64,000 bases of DNA. Source: Bradyrhizobium sp. 21 (lineage in GTDB: Bacteria > Pseudomonadota > Alphaproteobacteria > Rhizobiales > Xanthobacteraceae). This document shows positions 51,684 to 60,521 of this stretch, one piece after another (position 1 is the first letter of the stretch; each line of letters starts with the position of its first letter). The translations under genes were made by a program, and so were the position numbers. The notes beneath the pieces were generated by a model, which searched no databases, was not told where the DNA came from, and worked only from the letters and a program-made list of their open reading frames with translations. Location of the stretch: contig NZ_JADPJG010000035.1 of the NCBI RefSeq assembly GCF_023073335.1, positions 376,341 through 440,340 on the forward strand, read 5' to 3'.

Positions 51684-53862
51684 TCGACACGAAATAGGTC
51701 AGCAGCTTGTGGCTGAGCGCGGGGTCCTCGTCCTTGATGGCGTCGAACTGGAGCGTATTCAGCACGTAGAGCACGCTGTCGACCTCGGCCTGGATGGTGG
51801 CGCTGCGCGGCGTCTGTGACACCAGGCCCATCTCGCCGATCGTGGTGTAGCGGCCGAGGCTGCGCACGCGCGTGGTGCGGTCGTCTTCGGCCGGGACCAT
51901 GATGCCGACGCGGCCGTCGAGGATGAAGTGCATGGAATCGGCGGGGTCGCCGGCCTGCACGATGATTTCGCCCGCGTCGACCTCGAGGCGCTGGCAGCGG
52001 CGGATCAGCTCGTCGGCATCGTCCTCGCTGTCGAGAATTCCCGTGAACCAGTCGCGAAGACTGGCCTCTTCCTGCGCCAAGCCCTGATGCTGCGCGATCA
52101 GCTCGTTCTCGCACCACTCCAGTGCATGATCCAGCTCGGGAATGATGGTGACGCCTTCGCCGATGAAATCGCTGGAGCGCAGCACCTTCTCGGCCGCGGC
52201 TGAAAGGTGCACCAGGATCAGCTCGACGCCTAGATCGGCCGCGCTACGCTTGATCTGGGCAAAGCTGTAGGCCGCCGACGAGTCGACGCCGGTGACGAGC
52301 TTGAAGTCGAACAGCAGATAGCGGCACTCCGGACGCTCCTGAAGCAGTTGCTTGACATGCTGGTAGAGCCGGTTGGCGGAGCCGAAGAACAGGTAGCTCT
52401 GCAGGTTCAGGCCCCGGATCTTGCCGCCATGGGCCAGCAGCACCTCCTGGTCGTCCCGCGAGCGGTCGAGCGAAGAGCGATATTCGGAGCCGTCAAAACT
52501 GTATTTGATCGATTCGACCCGCGCCGCGCTGAACGCGAAGGTCGCGCAGCCGATGATCACGCCGATCAGGATTCCCGGCACGAAGCCCCAGACCACGATG
52601 ATCGCGATGATGGCGATCAGAGAGAGATATTCGAGCTTCGAAAGCCGCTTGCGCGATTCGATGATCCATTTGTGCAGCTGGTCGGCGCCGAGATACAGCA
52701 AAAGGCCGCCGAGCACGAATTTCGGGATGAGACCGAGCAGCTCGGGCGCGACTGCGAGCATCAAGAGCGACAGCGCCGCCACCGTGAGGCCGGACAGGCG
52801 TCCGCGCCCGCCACTGCTGAAATTGAGGACGGAGCGGCTGGTCGAGATGCAACCGGCATAGCCGCCGAGCGCGCCGGTCACGATGTTGGCGGTACCCGTG
52901 ATATTCAGCTCGCGCTCCAGATTGGCTTCGCGATGCACGGCCACCTCGATGCCGGTGGTGTTGAAAAGCGTGCTCGATGCGGTGACGAAGACCACAGCAA
53001 CGAGGTTGCCGAGCAGGTCCGGCACGGCGAGCCAGGGATAGTGGATGAGACCGTCAGCATGCCAGGGCACCATGAAAGCGGCTGCCGGCGGCGGCTGGAA
53101 GGTCCAGCCAAGCGCGCGCGCCTCGTCGAGCGAGACGCCCGTGGCCCAGAACGCCAGATGCGCCGTCAGCATCCCGCCGATCAGGATGATTGGCAGTCCG
53201 AACGGACTGCGCGAGCGATGCCAGGTCAGATACAGCACCAGCGCCATCGCGCAGGCGGCGCCCAGCTCCGACAGCGCGACGCCGTTGGCGAGGCGCGTCA
53301 GCGTGGCGAACTGCACGGGATGATCGGTGATCACCCGGATTGCGCCCATGACGATCAAAAGCCCGGTGGCGCCGAGGAAGCCGCCGACCACGGGGTAAGG
53401 CACGTAGCGGATGGCCCGGCCCATCCGCGTCAGGCCCAGCCCACACAGCACAATGCCGGTCAGCACGGTCGACAGACCGAGCGTGATCAGGACCGGCGAG
53501 AGCAGCGAGGCCGACGGATCGGCCGCCGCGGCTCGCTCGACCAGCGAGGCCGCCAGAATTCCCGTCACCGCGGCAGTCGAGCTGTCGGGCGCGGCAATCG
53601 CGAAGGGCAGCGAGCTGCCGAGCGCGATGATGGCCGCGAGCACGGCGGAGCTGACGAAAGTCGCCGTGATCCCGTAGGACAGATAAGGCGAGAGCGGACC
53701 GGCGAAGATCAGCAGCGAATAGGACAGCCCGAAGGTGACGGTCAGGACGCTGGCGGCGGTTCCGCCCAGTATGTCATTCAGCGCACGCTTGACGGACGGA
53801 TTGAAGCCGGCGACCGGATCGAAGCCAATTGCTGGATCTGTCACGCCATGACACTCGCTCAT
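51628..53862 (-). CDS. SulP/SLC26 anion transporter with STAS and cyclic-nucleotide-binding domains
   Basis: 744 aa. Membrane domain of 12-14 segments (about 25-440; GGTAASVLTVTFGLSYSLLIFAG, GILAASLVERAA, LGGYAGCISTSRSVLNF), a STAS domain (about 474-580; RYLLFDFKLVTGVDSSAAYSF) and a Crp/cNMP-binding domain (about 614-735; GEIIVQAGDPADSMHFILDGRVGIM, and the phosphate-binding RSATIQAEVD). Likely carries sulfate or bicarbonate across the inner membrane, with control by a nucleotide. The fusion order SulP-STAS-cNBD is known but less common. Convergent overlap of 56 bp with the hydrolase. Confidence 0.92.
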   Translation of the reverse strand: MSECHGVTDPAIGFDPVAGFNPSVKRALNDILGGTAASVLTVTFGLSYSLLIFAGPLSPYLSYGITATFVSSAVLAAIIALGSSLPFAIAAPDSSTAAVTGILAASLVERAAAADPSASLLSPVLITLGLSTVLTGIVLCGLGLTRMGRAIRYVPYPVVGGFLGATGLLIVMGAIRVITDHPVQFATLTRLANGVALSELGAACAMALVLYLTWHRSRSPFGLPIILIGGMLTAHLAFWATGVSLDEARALGWTFQPPPAAAFMVPWHADGLIHYPWLAVPDLLGNLVAVVFVTASSTLFNTTGIEVAVHREANLERELNITGTANIVTGALGGYAGCISTSRSVLNFSSGGRGRLSGLTVAALSLLMLAVAPELLGLIPKFVLGGLLLYLGADQLHKWIIESRKRLSKLEYLSLIAIIAIIVVWGFVPGILIGVIIGCATFAFSAARVESIKYSFDGSEYRSSLDRSRDDQEVLLAHGGKIRGLNLQSYLFFGSANRLYQHVKQLLQERPECRYLLFDFKLVTGVDSSAAYSFAQIKRSAADLGVELILVHLSAAAEKVLRSSDFIGEGVTIIPELDHALEWCENELIAQHQGLAQEEASLRDWFTGILDSEDDADELIRRCQRLEVDAGEIIVQAGDPADSMHFILDGRVGIMVPAEDDRTTRVRSLGRYTTIGEMGLVSQTPRSATIQAEVDSVLYVLNTLQFDAIKDEDPALSHKLLTYFVSIMAERLTFANRTIAVLRR

Positions 53863-54011
53863 GAATATTCCCGCCCAAGAGGTAGACGACCGCGAGATTA
53901 CCGCAACAGGATTCTTGCGAGTATGATGTATCCGACAGTTTCGGGCGATGCGGTGTGTGAACGGTCAACCTTACGGTTGAGAGGAAAAGCTGAAGCCTCG
54001 CCACCCTCTGC

Positions 54012-54132
54012 TGTCATTCCCCGTGAAAGCGGGGGATCCAGCACGCCGCGGCTTCCCCGTATCCGATCGTCGTCTCCGGCATACTGGATCGCCCGGTCCG
54101 AGTGCGCAATTGCGCACTGGCCGGGCGATGAC
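54012..54132. repeat. Palindromic intergenic element, 'tgtcat' family, copy 3
   Basis: Ends tgtcattccccg and ccgggcgatgac with tactggatcgcccgg inside; also carries gtgcgcaattgcgcac. Lies in the 349-bp gap 53863-54211 between SulP and purC, both on the minus strand. The rest of the gap shows no gene. Confidence 0.8.
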
Positions 54133-54211
54133 GGTTGAGGGTGTGCTGACAGTTTCCCAGCCCCGGTCATTGCTGCGCTCGCAATGGCCGAGTTTGCGGC
54201 AGCAGCCGGGC

Positions 54212-55126
54212 CTAAATCTTCAGTTCCGTCCCCGTGACGCGCCGATACGCTTCCAGATACCGCTTGCTGGTCGCTTCCACCACGCTCGCCGGCAGCGGCG
54301 GCGGTGGGGCGTCGCCGTTCCAGCGGCCGGCGTGGCGCTCGACGTCGAGATAGTCGCGCAGCGGCTGCTTGTCGAAACTCGCCTGCGGTTGGCCGGGCCT
54401 GTAGGCATCGACCGCCCAGAAGCGCGAACTATCCGGGGTCATGACCTCGTCGATCAGGATGATACGGCCATCCTTGTCGCGACCGAACTCGAATTTGGTG
54501 TCCGCGATGATGATGCCCTGCTTGCGCGCGAGTTCCTCGCCGAGCGTGTAGACTGCGCGCGTCATGCTCTCGAGCGTGTAGGCGGTCTCGTCGCCGACCA
54601 CCTCACGCATCCGCGCGATGGTGATGTTCTCGTCGTGGCCGGTCTCGGCCTTGGTCGCGGGGCTGAAGATGGCAGGCTCCAGTTTCTCGCTCTCGACCAG
54701 GCCGACCTTCAGCTTTTCGCCCGCGAGTGTGCCGGAGCCAGCGTATTCCTTCCAGGCCGAGCCCGAGAGATAGCCGCGGATCACGCATTCGATCGGAAAC
54801 ACTGTGGTGCGGCGGCACAGCATGGCGCGGCCGAGAATCTCGGATCGATGCGGCTTCAAGGCCGGCACGGCTGCGATGATCGCGTCGGTGTCGGCGCTGA
54901 TCATGTGATGCGGCACCACGCCTTCGAGCTCGTTGAACCAGAACGCGCTCACTTGCGTCAGCACCGCGCCCTTCATCGGGATGGTCTCGCCCATCACGAC
55001 GTCGAAGGCGCTGATGCGGTCGGTGGTGACGAGGAGCAGGCGGTCGTCGTCGACAGCGTAGATATCGCGCACCTTGCCGCGCCCGATCTTGGGGAGCGGC
55101 AGGTCGCTGGAGAGCATGGGGGGCAT
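54212..55126 (-). CDS. purC: Phosphoribosylaminoimidazole-succinocarboxamide synthase (SAICAR synthase)
   Basis: 304 aa, of the longer yeast Ade1-like type rather than the 240-aa bacterial PurC. Joins aspartate to CAIR with ATP in purine synthesis. Family runs GRGKVRDIYAVDDDRLLLVTTDRISAFD (about 14-41), VIRGYLSGSAWKEY and IIIADTKFEFGRDKDGRIILIDEVMTPDSSRFW are intact. The genome may carry a second, short purC. The upstream gene is pirin, 92 bp away. Confidence 0.95.
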   Translation of the reverse strand: MPPMLSSDLPLPKIGRGKVRDIYAVDDDRLLLVTTDRISAFDVVMGETIPMKGAVLTQVSAFWFNELEGVVPHHMISADTDAIIAAVPALKPHRSEILGRAMLCRRTTVFPIECVIRGYLSGSAWKEYAGSGTLAGEKLKVGLVESEKLEPAIFSPATKAETGHDENITIARMREVVGDETAYTLESMTRAVYTLGEELARKQGIIIADTKFEFGRDKDGRIILIDEVMTPDSSRFWAVDAYRPGQPQASFDKQPLRDYLDVERHAGRWNGDAPPPPLPASVVEATSKRYLEAYRRVTGTELKI

Positions 55127-55218
55127 CGCAGAACTTTCCGCACACTTGGCTTCAGGCAGACTTGGCTTCAGCAGGACATCCGGCCGCGCCGGACAGCGCT
55201 GCCGGAAGCCGGATTAGC

Positions 55219-56136
55219 CTATTCGGGCAGCGGAATGAACTCATGTTCCTGCGGAACCGCGGCGAAGCGGCCGGTTTTCCAGTCCTGCTTGGCCTGCTCG
55301 ATCCGCTCCTTGCTGGAGGAGACGAAATTCCACCAGATGTGGCGCGGCCCCTCCAGCGCATCGCCGCCGAGAAACATCATCCGCGTGGCCTTGAGCGCCT
55401 TCACGGTGATGCGGTCGCCAGGGCGGAAGATCAACAGCCGCGGCCCCTCATAGCGCTCGTTCGCGATCTCGATCTCGCCGTCGATGACATAGATGGCGCG
55501 CTCCTCGTGATCGGGGTCGAGCGGCACGCTCGCGCCCGCGACGGCGTTAATTTCGGTATAGAACCAGGGCGACACCATCGTAACAGGCGAGGCGACGCCG
55601 AACGACGAGCCCGCGATCACCTTCGCGGTGAAGTCGCGCTCGGAAATCATCGGCAGATCGCCGGCCCCATAGTGCTGGAACGACGGCGCGATCTCTTCCG
55701 ATCCGGCCGGCAGCGCGATCCAGCTTTGCAGGCCCAGCATCTTCTGGCCCGACGCGCGCTGCACATCCGGCGTGCGTTCGGAATGCGCGATGCCGCGTCC
55801 CGCCGTCATCAAATTCATCGCGCCGGGCGCAATCTCCTGGATATTGCCCTCGCTGTCGCGATGCATGATCGCGCCGTCAAACAGATAGGTGACGGTGGCA
55901 AGCCCGATATGTGGGTGCGGCCGCACGTCCATGCCCTTGCCGGAGACGAATTGCACCGGCCCGAAATGGTCGAAGAAGATGAAGGGCCCGACCATCTGCC
56001 GCTTGCCGTGCGGCAGCGCGCGTCGCACGGCGAAGCCGTCGCCGAGGTCGCGGGTGCGCGGCACGATGACGAGATCGAGCGCATCGCAGGACATGGGATC
56101 GCCGAGCACGGGATCGTTGGAGGGTTGCCAGCTCAT
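55219..56136 (-). CDS. Pirin-family protein
   Basis: 305 aa from the ATG at 56136; a longer frame upstream runs through the repeat at 56209-56311 and is rejected. Bicupin fold with the N-terminal iron site RPHPHIGLATVTYLFDGAIMHRDS and MTAGRGIAHSE. The C-terminal cupin (RAIYVIDGEIEI) follows. Bacterial pirins can be quercetinases or redox-linked regulators; the role here is open. Upstream lies the divergent AraC regulator. Confidence 0.92.
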   Translation of the reverse strand: MSWQPSNDPVLGDPMSCDALDLVIVPRTRDLGDGFAVRRALPHGKRQMVGPFIFFDHFGPVQFVSGKGMDVRPHPHIGLATVTYLFDGAIMHRDSEGNIQEIAPGAMNLMTAGRGIAHSERTPDVQRASGQKMLGLQSWIALPAGSEEIAPSFQHYGAGDLPMISERDFTAKVIAGSSFGVASPVTMVSPWFYTEINAVAGASVPLDPDHEERAIYVIDGEIEIANERYEGPRLLIFRPGDRITVKALKATRMMFLGGDALEGPRHIWWNFVSSSKERIEQAKQDWKTGRFAAVPQEHEFIPLPE

Positions 56137-56208
56137 GTATGGACTCCTTTGACTTTCTTGGGCTCGATGGTAGCAGGGTTTCGCGTCGCCGTCGTGGCAA
56201 AGCCCCGT

Positions 56209-56311
56209 TGTCATGCCCTGCGAAGGCGGGGCATCAAGTACGCCGCGGCCCATCGGCTCAATCACTCCCGTCTCGGAGTACTGGATCGCCCGGTCAAGCC
56301 GGGCGATGACA
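56209..56311. repeat. Palindromic intergenic element, 'tgtcat' family, copy 4
   Basis: Ends tgtcatgccctgcgaagg and gccgggcgatgaca with tactggatcgcccgg inside; the shortest copy (103 bp), lacking the gtgcgcaattgcgcac block. Lies between pirin and the AraC gene. Confidence 0.8.
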
Positions 56312-56393
56312 GTCGTGGTGCAGATGGTCCTTGAAAAAAGGGGCGCAACGAACGATGTTCGGCCGATTTCACCGCGACTGATCGCATTGCCTG

Positions 56394-57455
56394 ATGACAA
56401 CAGCCGCCCTCGAACTCGCATTCCGTTCCGCCAGCGTCGCGCTGCTGCTGGTGCTGGCTGCGTCATTGATCGCCGATTTTCGCAACGTGCTGGCGGGGCG
56501 GCTCGGAGCTGCTCTCGCGCTGGGCCTGGCTGCGCATGCGGTGAGTTATTCGATTGGTGTCACGTCGCGGATCCCGGCATCGCATGCGCCTCTGGTTGCG
56601 CTATCGACCGGCAACATCGTGGTGTTCTGGCTGTTCACGCGCGCGCTGTTCGACGATGAGTTTCGCTTAAGCTGGTGGCACGGATGGGTCTGGGCGCTGG
56701 TGACGGCGTTCAGCTTCGCAGGCTGCGTCTGGATTGCGCCTGCCGGCCATTTGCGGTTCTCCGTGACGGTGGTCAACCTGATCGTGCTTGGTTTCATCGC
56801 GCTTGCAATCGGGCCAACGATCGCCTCATGGCCGGCCGACCTGGTCGAGCGCCGCCGCCGCGTTCGGGTCTTCATCGTCTGTGCCGGCGCGCTCTATGGC
56901 GGGATGAATGCATTGCTTCAGATTGCGGTTGCGGGCCAGCATGTCGGCGATGTCGCCGACATGATCAATGCCGGCGTGCTCGCCTGCATCGTCGCGGCCA
57001 TCGCTTACGCCATGGTGCGCGTCGATGGCGCCGATCTGTTTCCGATTGCCGGGGAGACCGTACCGGCGGTCGTTTTCAGCCCGCAAGCCCCCGAAGACCC
57101 TGCCGACCAAAAACTCATCGATGCCCTGATGCGCCTGATGGCTGACGAGCGGATCTATCGTCAGGAGAACATCACCATCGGCGTGCTGGCGGGGCGGCTC
57201 AAGATTCCCGAGTACCGGTTGCGCCGGCTGATCAACCAGCAGCTCGGCTACCGCAACTTCAATGTGTTCCTGAACAACCACCGGATCGAGGAAGCCAAGG
57301 TTGCGCTTGCCGATCCCACCCAGGCCGAGGTCCCCGTGATCACCATCGCGATGGATTCCGGCTTCCAGTCGCTCGGCCCGTTCAACCGCGCTTTCAAGGC
57401 AGTTACGGGCGTGACCCCGACGGAATATCGGCGGCTGAAGGTGAATGCTGTTTGA
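56394..57455 (+). CDS. Membrane-anchored AraC-family regulator
   Basis: 353 aa. N-terminal half with about six or seven hydrophobic segments (SVALLLVLAASLIADF, LGAALALGLAAHAVSYSI, VVNLIVLGFIALAIGPTIASW, VADMINAGVLACIVAAIAYAM), then an AraC DNA-binding domain at about 235-348 (NITIGVLAGRLKIPEYRLRRLINQQLG and MDSGFQSLGPFNRAFKAVTG). Probably senses a membrane signal and acts at DNA near the membrane. The downstream exported serine hydrolase, same strand, 144 bp away, may be a target. Confidence 0.88.
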   Translation: MTTAALELAFRSASVALLLVLAASLIADFRNVLAGRLGAALALGLAAHAVSYSIGVTSRIPASHAPLVALSTGNIVVFWLFTRALFDDEFRLSWWHGWVWALVTAFSFAGCVWIAPAGHLRFSVTVVNLIVLGFIALAIGPTIASWPADLVERRRRVRVFIVCAGALYGGMNALLQIAVAGQHVGDVADMINAGVLACIVAAIAYAMVRVDGADLFPIAGETVPAVVFSPQAPEDPADQKLIDALMRLMADERIYRQENITIGVLAGRLKIPEYRLRRLINQQLGYRNFNVFLNNHRIEEAKVALADPTQAEVPVITIAMDSGFQSLGPFNRAFKAVTGVTPTEYRRLKVNAV

Positions 57456-57599
57456 TGTTTAATCTACTGTAATACCTCCATAATTTCAGAATCGGCGAGC
57501 TTCTTGCGGTTTCAGCTACGCCATTTTCCAAATCCGGCGAGCGGGCCTTTCACAAATAGCGCTTCGTCTTCGGGGTACGCCCCAAGCCGGAGAAAGCCT

Positions 57600-59027
57600 G
57601 TGTCCCGCCGCCGCAAGATCATCCTCCTCACCACCACCATCGCTGCTATCGGCCTCGCGCTTGGCGCGGCGCGCGCCCGCGACGTGCCCAAGGTCGCCAC
57701 CGGCTTCATCGCCGACATCCTGTGCTCGGAGACCTTCGTCTCCGGCCTCGATCCCAGGCGCGACCTCGCCGAGACCATTGATGCGATGCCGGGCGTGGGC
57801 CTGTTGACATGGGCGATGGATTACCAGGTCGATCGCGCGCGCAAGGATGTCACGGTGACGCTGTTCGGCATCGGCCGCAGCCACGCCGTCTATCGCGAAG
57901 GGCTCGGCTGCACGCTCGAGCATGGCGAGCCGCTCGTCGATGTCGCGTTGCCAGCGGACGACAGGCAGCCGATGTTGCTGCCTGAGATCGCTGGACCCAC
58001 GCTCGTGCAGCCGCAAAGCCCGGAGCTTTCGGCCGCGCTTGACCGCGCCTTCACTGAACCCGCGCAGTCGCCCTACCGCCGCACCCGCGCCGTCGTGATC
58101 ATGAAGGCCGGCCGCATCATCGCCGAACGCTACGCCGACGGCATCGGACCAGAGACGCCGCTGCTCGGCTTCTCCATGACGAAGTCCGTGATCTCAGCGC
58201 TGACAGGCATTCTCGTGCGCCAGGGTAAGCTCGAGCTCGACGGACCTGCACCTGTTGCTGCGTGGACAAATCCGGATGATCCGCGCCACGCCATCACTGT
58301 TGATCAGTTGCTGCGCCACACCGCCGGGCTCGCGCTCGGCAGCTCGCTGCAGGCTTCGCTCGGCTCCGCCTTCGAGCCGGTCAATCGCATGAAATTCACA
58401 GAAGACGACATGGCCGCTTATGCAGCAAGCGTGCCGCTTGCGACCTCGCCGGGCACCGTGTGGAATTATCACGATGGCAACACCATCATGCTCGCGCATC
58501 TGATCCGCAACGCCGCCGGCGGCAAGCCCGCGGATGCCCTTGCTTTCGCGCGTCGCGAATTGTTCGCGCCGCTCGGGATGCGACATGTCACGCTCCAGCT
58601 CGATGGTGCCGGCACCATCGAAGGCTCGAGCGAGATGCTCGCCTCTGCGCGCGACTGGGCGCGCTTCGGTCAGCTCTATCTCAATGACGGCGTTGCCGGC
58701 GGCAAGCGCATCCTGCCGGAGGGCTGGGTGCGTTACTCCGCTACGGCCACGCCAAACGCCTGGGTCGGCATCGGCGCCGGCTTCTGGACCAACCAGGGCG
58801 ACAGCTTTGGCGCGAAGTTTCGCGTCGACCACGGCTGGCCGCGCGATGCCTTCTTCGCCAAGGGCACCATTGGCCAGTATGTGATCGTGATTCCGTCGGA
58901 ACGTCTGGTGATGGTGCGACTGGGCCGTTCGCCGAACGCGCCGCCCGAAGCGGACGGCGTGTTCGACCTGGTGCGGGATGTGATGGCAGCGACCCGCGAG
59001 AAGGGAAAGTTGGCGGGGAGGGATTGA
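57600..59027 (+). CDS. Exported serine hydrolase (beta-lactamase fold)
   Basis: 475 aa from a GTG at 57600, with ccggag 8 bp upstream; this puts the signal peptide (SRRRKIILLTTTIAAIGLALGAARA) at the N-terminus, whereas the earlier ATG frame starts 32 codons upstream without signal. Class C type active site: FSMTKSVISAL (Ser-x-x-Lys), WNYHDGN (Tyr). A long pre-domain (residues about 25-165) is of unknown role. Convergent with MmgE/PrpD. Probably a periplasmic esterase or cell-wall peptidase. Confidence 0.86.
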   Translation: MSRRRKIILLTTTIAAIGLALGAARARDVPKVATGFIADILCSETFVSGLDPRRDLAETIDAMPGVGLLTWAMDYQVDRARKDVTVTLFGIGRSHAVYREGLGCTLEHGEPLVDVALPADDRQPMLLPEIAGPTLVQPQSPELSAALDRAFTEPAQSPYRRTRAVVIMKAGRIIAERYADGIGPETPLLGFSMTKSVISALTGILVRQGKLELDGPAPVAAWTNPDDPRHAITVDQLLRHTAGLALGSSLQASLGSAFEPVNRMKFTEDDMAAYAASVPLATSPGTVWNYHDGNTIMLAHLIRNAAGGKPADALAFARRELFAPLGMRHVTLQLDGAGTIEGSSEMLASARDWARFGQLYLNDGVAGGKRILPEGWVRYSATATPNAWVGIGAGFWTNQGDSFGAKFRVDHGWPRDAFFAKGTIGQYVIVIPSERLVMVRLGRSPNAPPEADGVFDLVRDVMAATREKGKLAGRD

Positions 59028-59034
59028 GGGCGCT

Positions 59035-60402
59035 TTATCGCCCCAGCTCCGTCGCCTTGGCCACGCGGTCGAACCGCTCCAGCGTCATGATCGCGTCGGC
59101 AAATTTCTCCGCCCGGGCATTCAGCACCGGACGTGCCAGCGTCAGAAATTTCTGCTGCATCGCTTGCGCATCCGGGAAAGAATTCGGCTCGCCCGAGGGA
59201 TCGGCATAGAGCCGTTCGTGCACGCCGTCATCCGTGGTGATGCTGACGCGTGCACCGAACGGATGAGTGCGGCCGATTTCGAGCCGGTCGTCCTGCACCA
59301 CGTCGAACTTGTCGGCGAGCGCGTCGATGGCGGCATCTCCAAGGCGGGTGTAATCGTCCCAGCCGAAGGAGCCCTGGTCGAGCGCGAGCGCGCCGGTGAA
59401 GAACATTGAGAACTGGCCGCCGACGATCGAGGTCGGATGCCGCTTGGTCGCGGCATCGCCGGTGAGCGTAATGCCGTTGCGATGCAGCCCGATCTCGACG
59501 CGCTTGACCTGGTCGGGCGTCAGATTGTGCTCGCGCCGCATCGCGATCAGCGCGTCGATCGCCGCATGGGTGTAGCGGCAGCTCGGATACGGCTTCACAC
59601 CGATCTTCATGGTCTCGTAAGTCTTGCCGAGCTCGGCCACCGCCTTGTCCGGATGCGCATCGTCGGTGTAGCCGGCGAGCAGCCCGTGCTTGCCCTCGAC
59701 CGATTCCGTCGCGCCGACGAAATCGTTGCGCGCCAGCGTCGCGGCGATCACGCCGTTCATCGCGGCGGCGCCGACCTGATAGCGCTTGTTCCAGGCGCCG
59801 TTGACCAGGAATTGCAGCGAGCCCGCGGCCTGGCTGCCGGCGACGCCGAAGGCGGCGATCAGCTGTTGCTCGGAGAGGCCGAACAGTTTGCCGGCGGCCG
59901 CCGCCGCGCCATAGGTGCCGGCGGTGGCGGTCGGATGGAAGCCGCGCGCATAATGCGAGGTCGGGTCGAGCGCGTTGCCGAGCCGGCAGCAGACCTCGTA
60001 GCCCGCGACGATTGCGGTCAGCACGTCACGCCCGGAGGCGCCGACCATCTCGCCGACGGCGAAGGCGGCCGGAACGACCGGCGCGCTCGGGTGCAGCGAG
60101 GAGTCCGCATGCGTGTCGTCGAAGTCGAGGGAATGGCCGAGCGCGCCATTGAGGAGTGCGGCCACCGCCGGGGTCCAGGTCTTGCTGTCGCCGAACACGG
60201 TGGACTCGCCCTTGGCGTCCAGCGCAAGCGCTTCCAGCATCTTGAGGATAGACGGGGTGGATTCCGCCTCACGCCTCGCCCGGATGGCGCTGCCGAGGAA
60301 GTCCAGTGTCAGCACTTTGGCGCGATCCAGTACCTCCGCCGGAATATCCCCGTATTTCAGATTGACGACATAGGCGGCGAGCGTTGCGGTTTCGTGGGCC
60401 AT
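59035..60402 (-). CDS. MmgE/PrpD family protein
   Basis: 455 aa. Family of 2-methylcitrate dehydratase, cis-aconitate decarboxylase and related enzymes. Landmarks: HSLDFDDTHADSSLHPSAPVVPAAFAVGE (about 90-120, active-site region with Asp and His), GFHPTATAGTYGAAAAAGKL, and PYPSCRYTHAAIDAL. No prpB/prpC nearby, so the substrate cannot be assigned. Divergent from the FUSC gene. Confidence 0.9.
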   Translation of the reverse strand: MAHETATLAAYVVNLKYGDIPAEVLDRAKVLTLDFLGSAIRARREAESTPSILKMLEALALDAKGESTVFGDSKTWTPAVAALLNGALGHSLDFDDTHADSSLHPSAPVVPAAFAVGEMVGASGRDVLTAIVAGYEVCCRLGNALDPTSHYARGFHPTATAGTYGAAAAAGKLFGLSEQQLIAAFGVAGSQAAGSLQFLVNGAWNKRYQVGAAAMNGVIAATLARNDFVGATESVEGKHGLLAGYTDDAHPDKAVAELGKTYETMKIGVKPYPSCRYTHAAIDALIAMRREHNLTPDQVKRVEIGLHRNGITLTGDAATKRHPTSIVGGQFSMFFTGALALDQGSFGWDDYTRLGDAAIDALADKFDVVQDDRLEIGRTHPFGARVSITTDDGVHERLYADPSGEPNSFPDAQAMQQKFLTLARPVLNARAEKFADAIMTLERFDRVAKATELGR

Positions 60403-60521
60403 CGTGTTTCCTCGTTTTGGCGGGCAAGTTAGGCGGGCTGATTTGGCCTTTCAAGCGGCCTTGGGGGTGCGGGCATCAGCTATGCTTTTGGCTGGCTTTA
60501 CGAGGATCGGGACGTCTAACG

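Noticed and set aside
56137..56466. Upstream extension of the pirin frame
   Set aside because: It passes through a dispersed intergenic repeat and the divergent AraC start.
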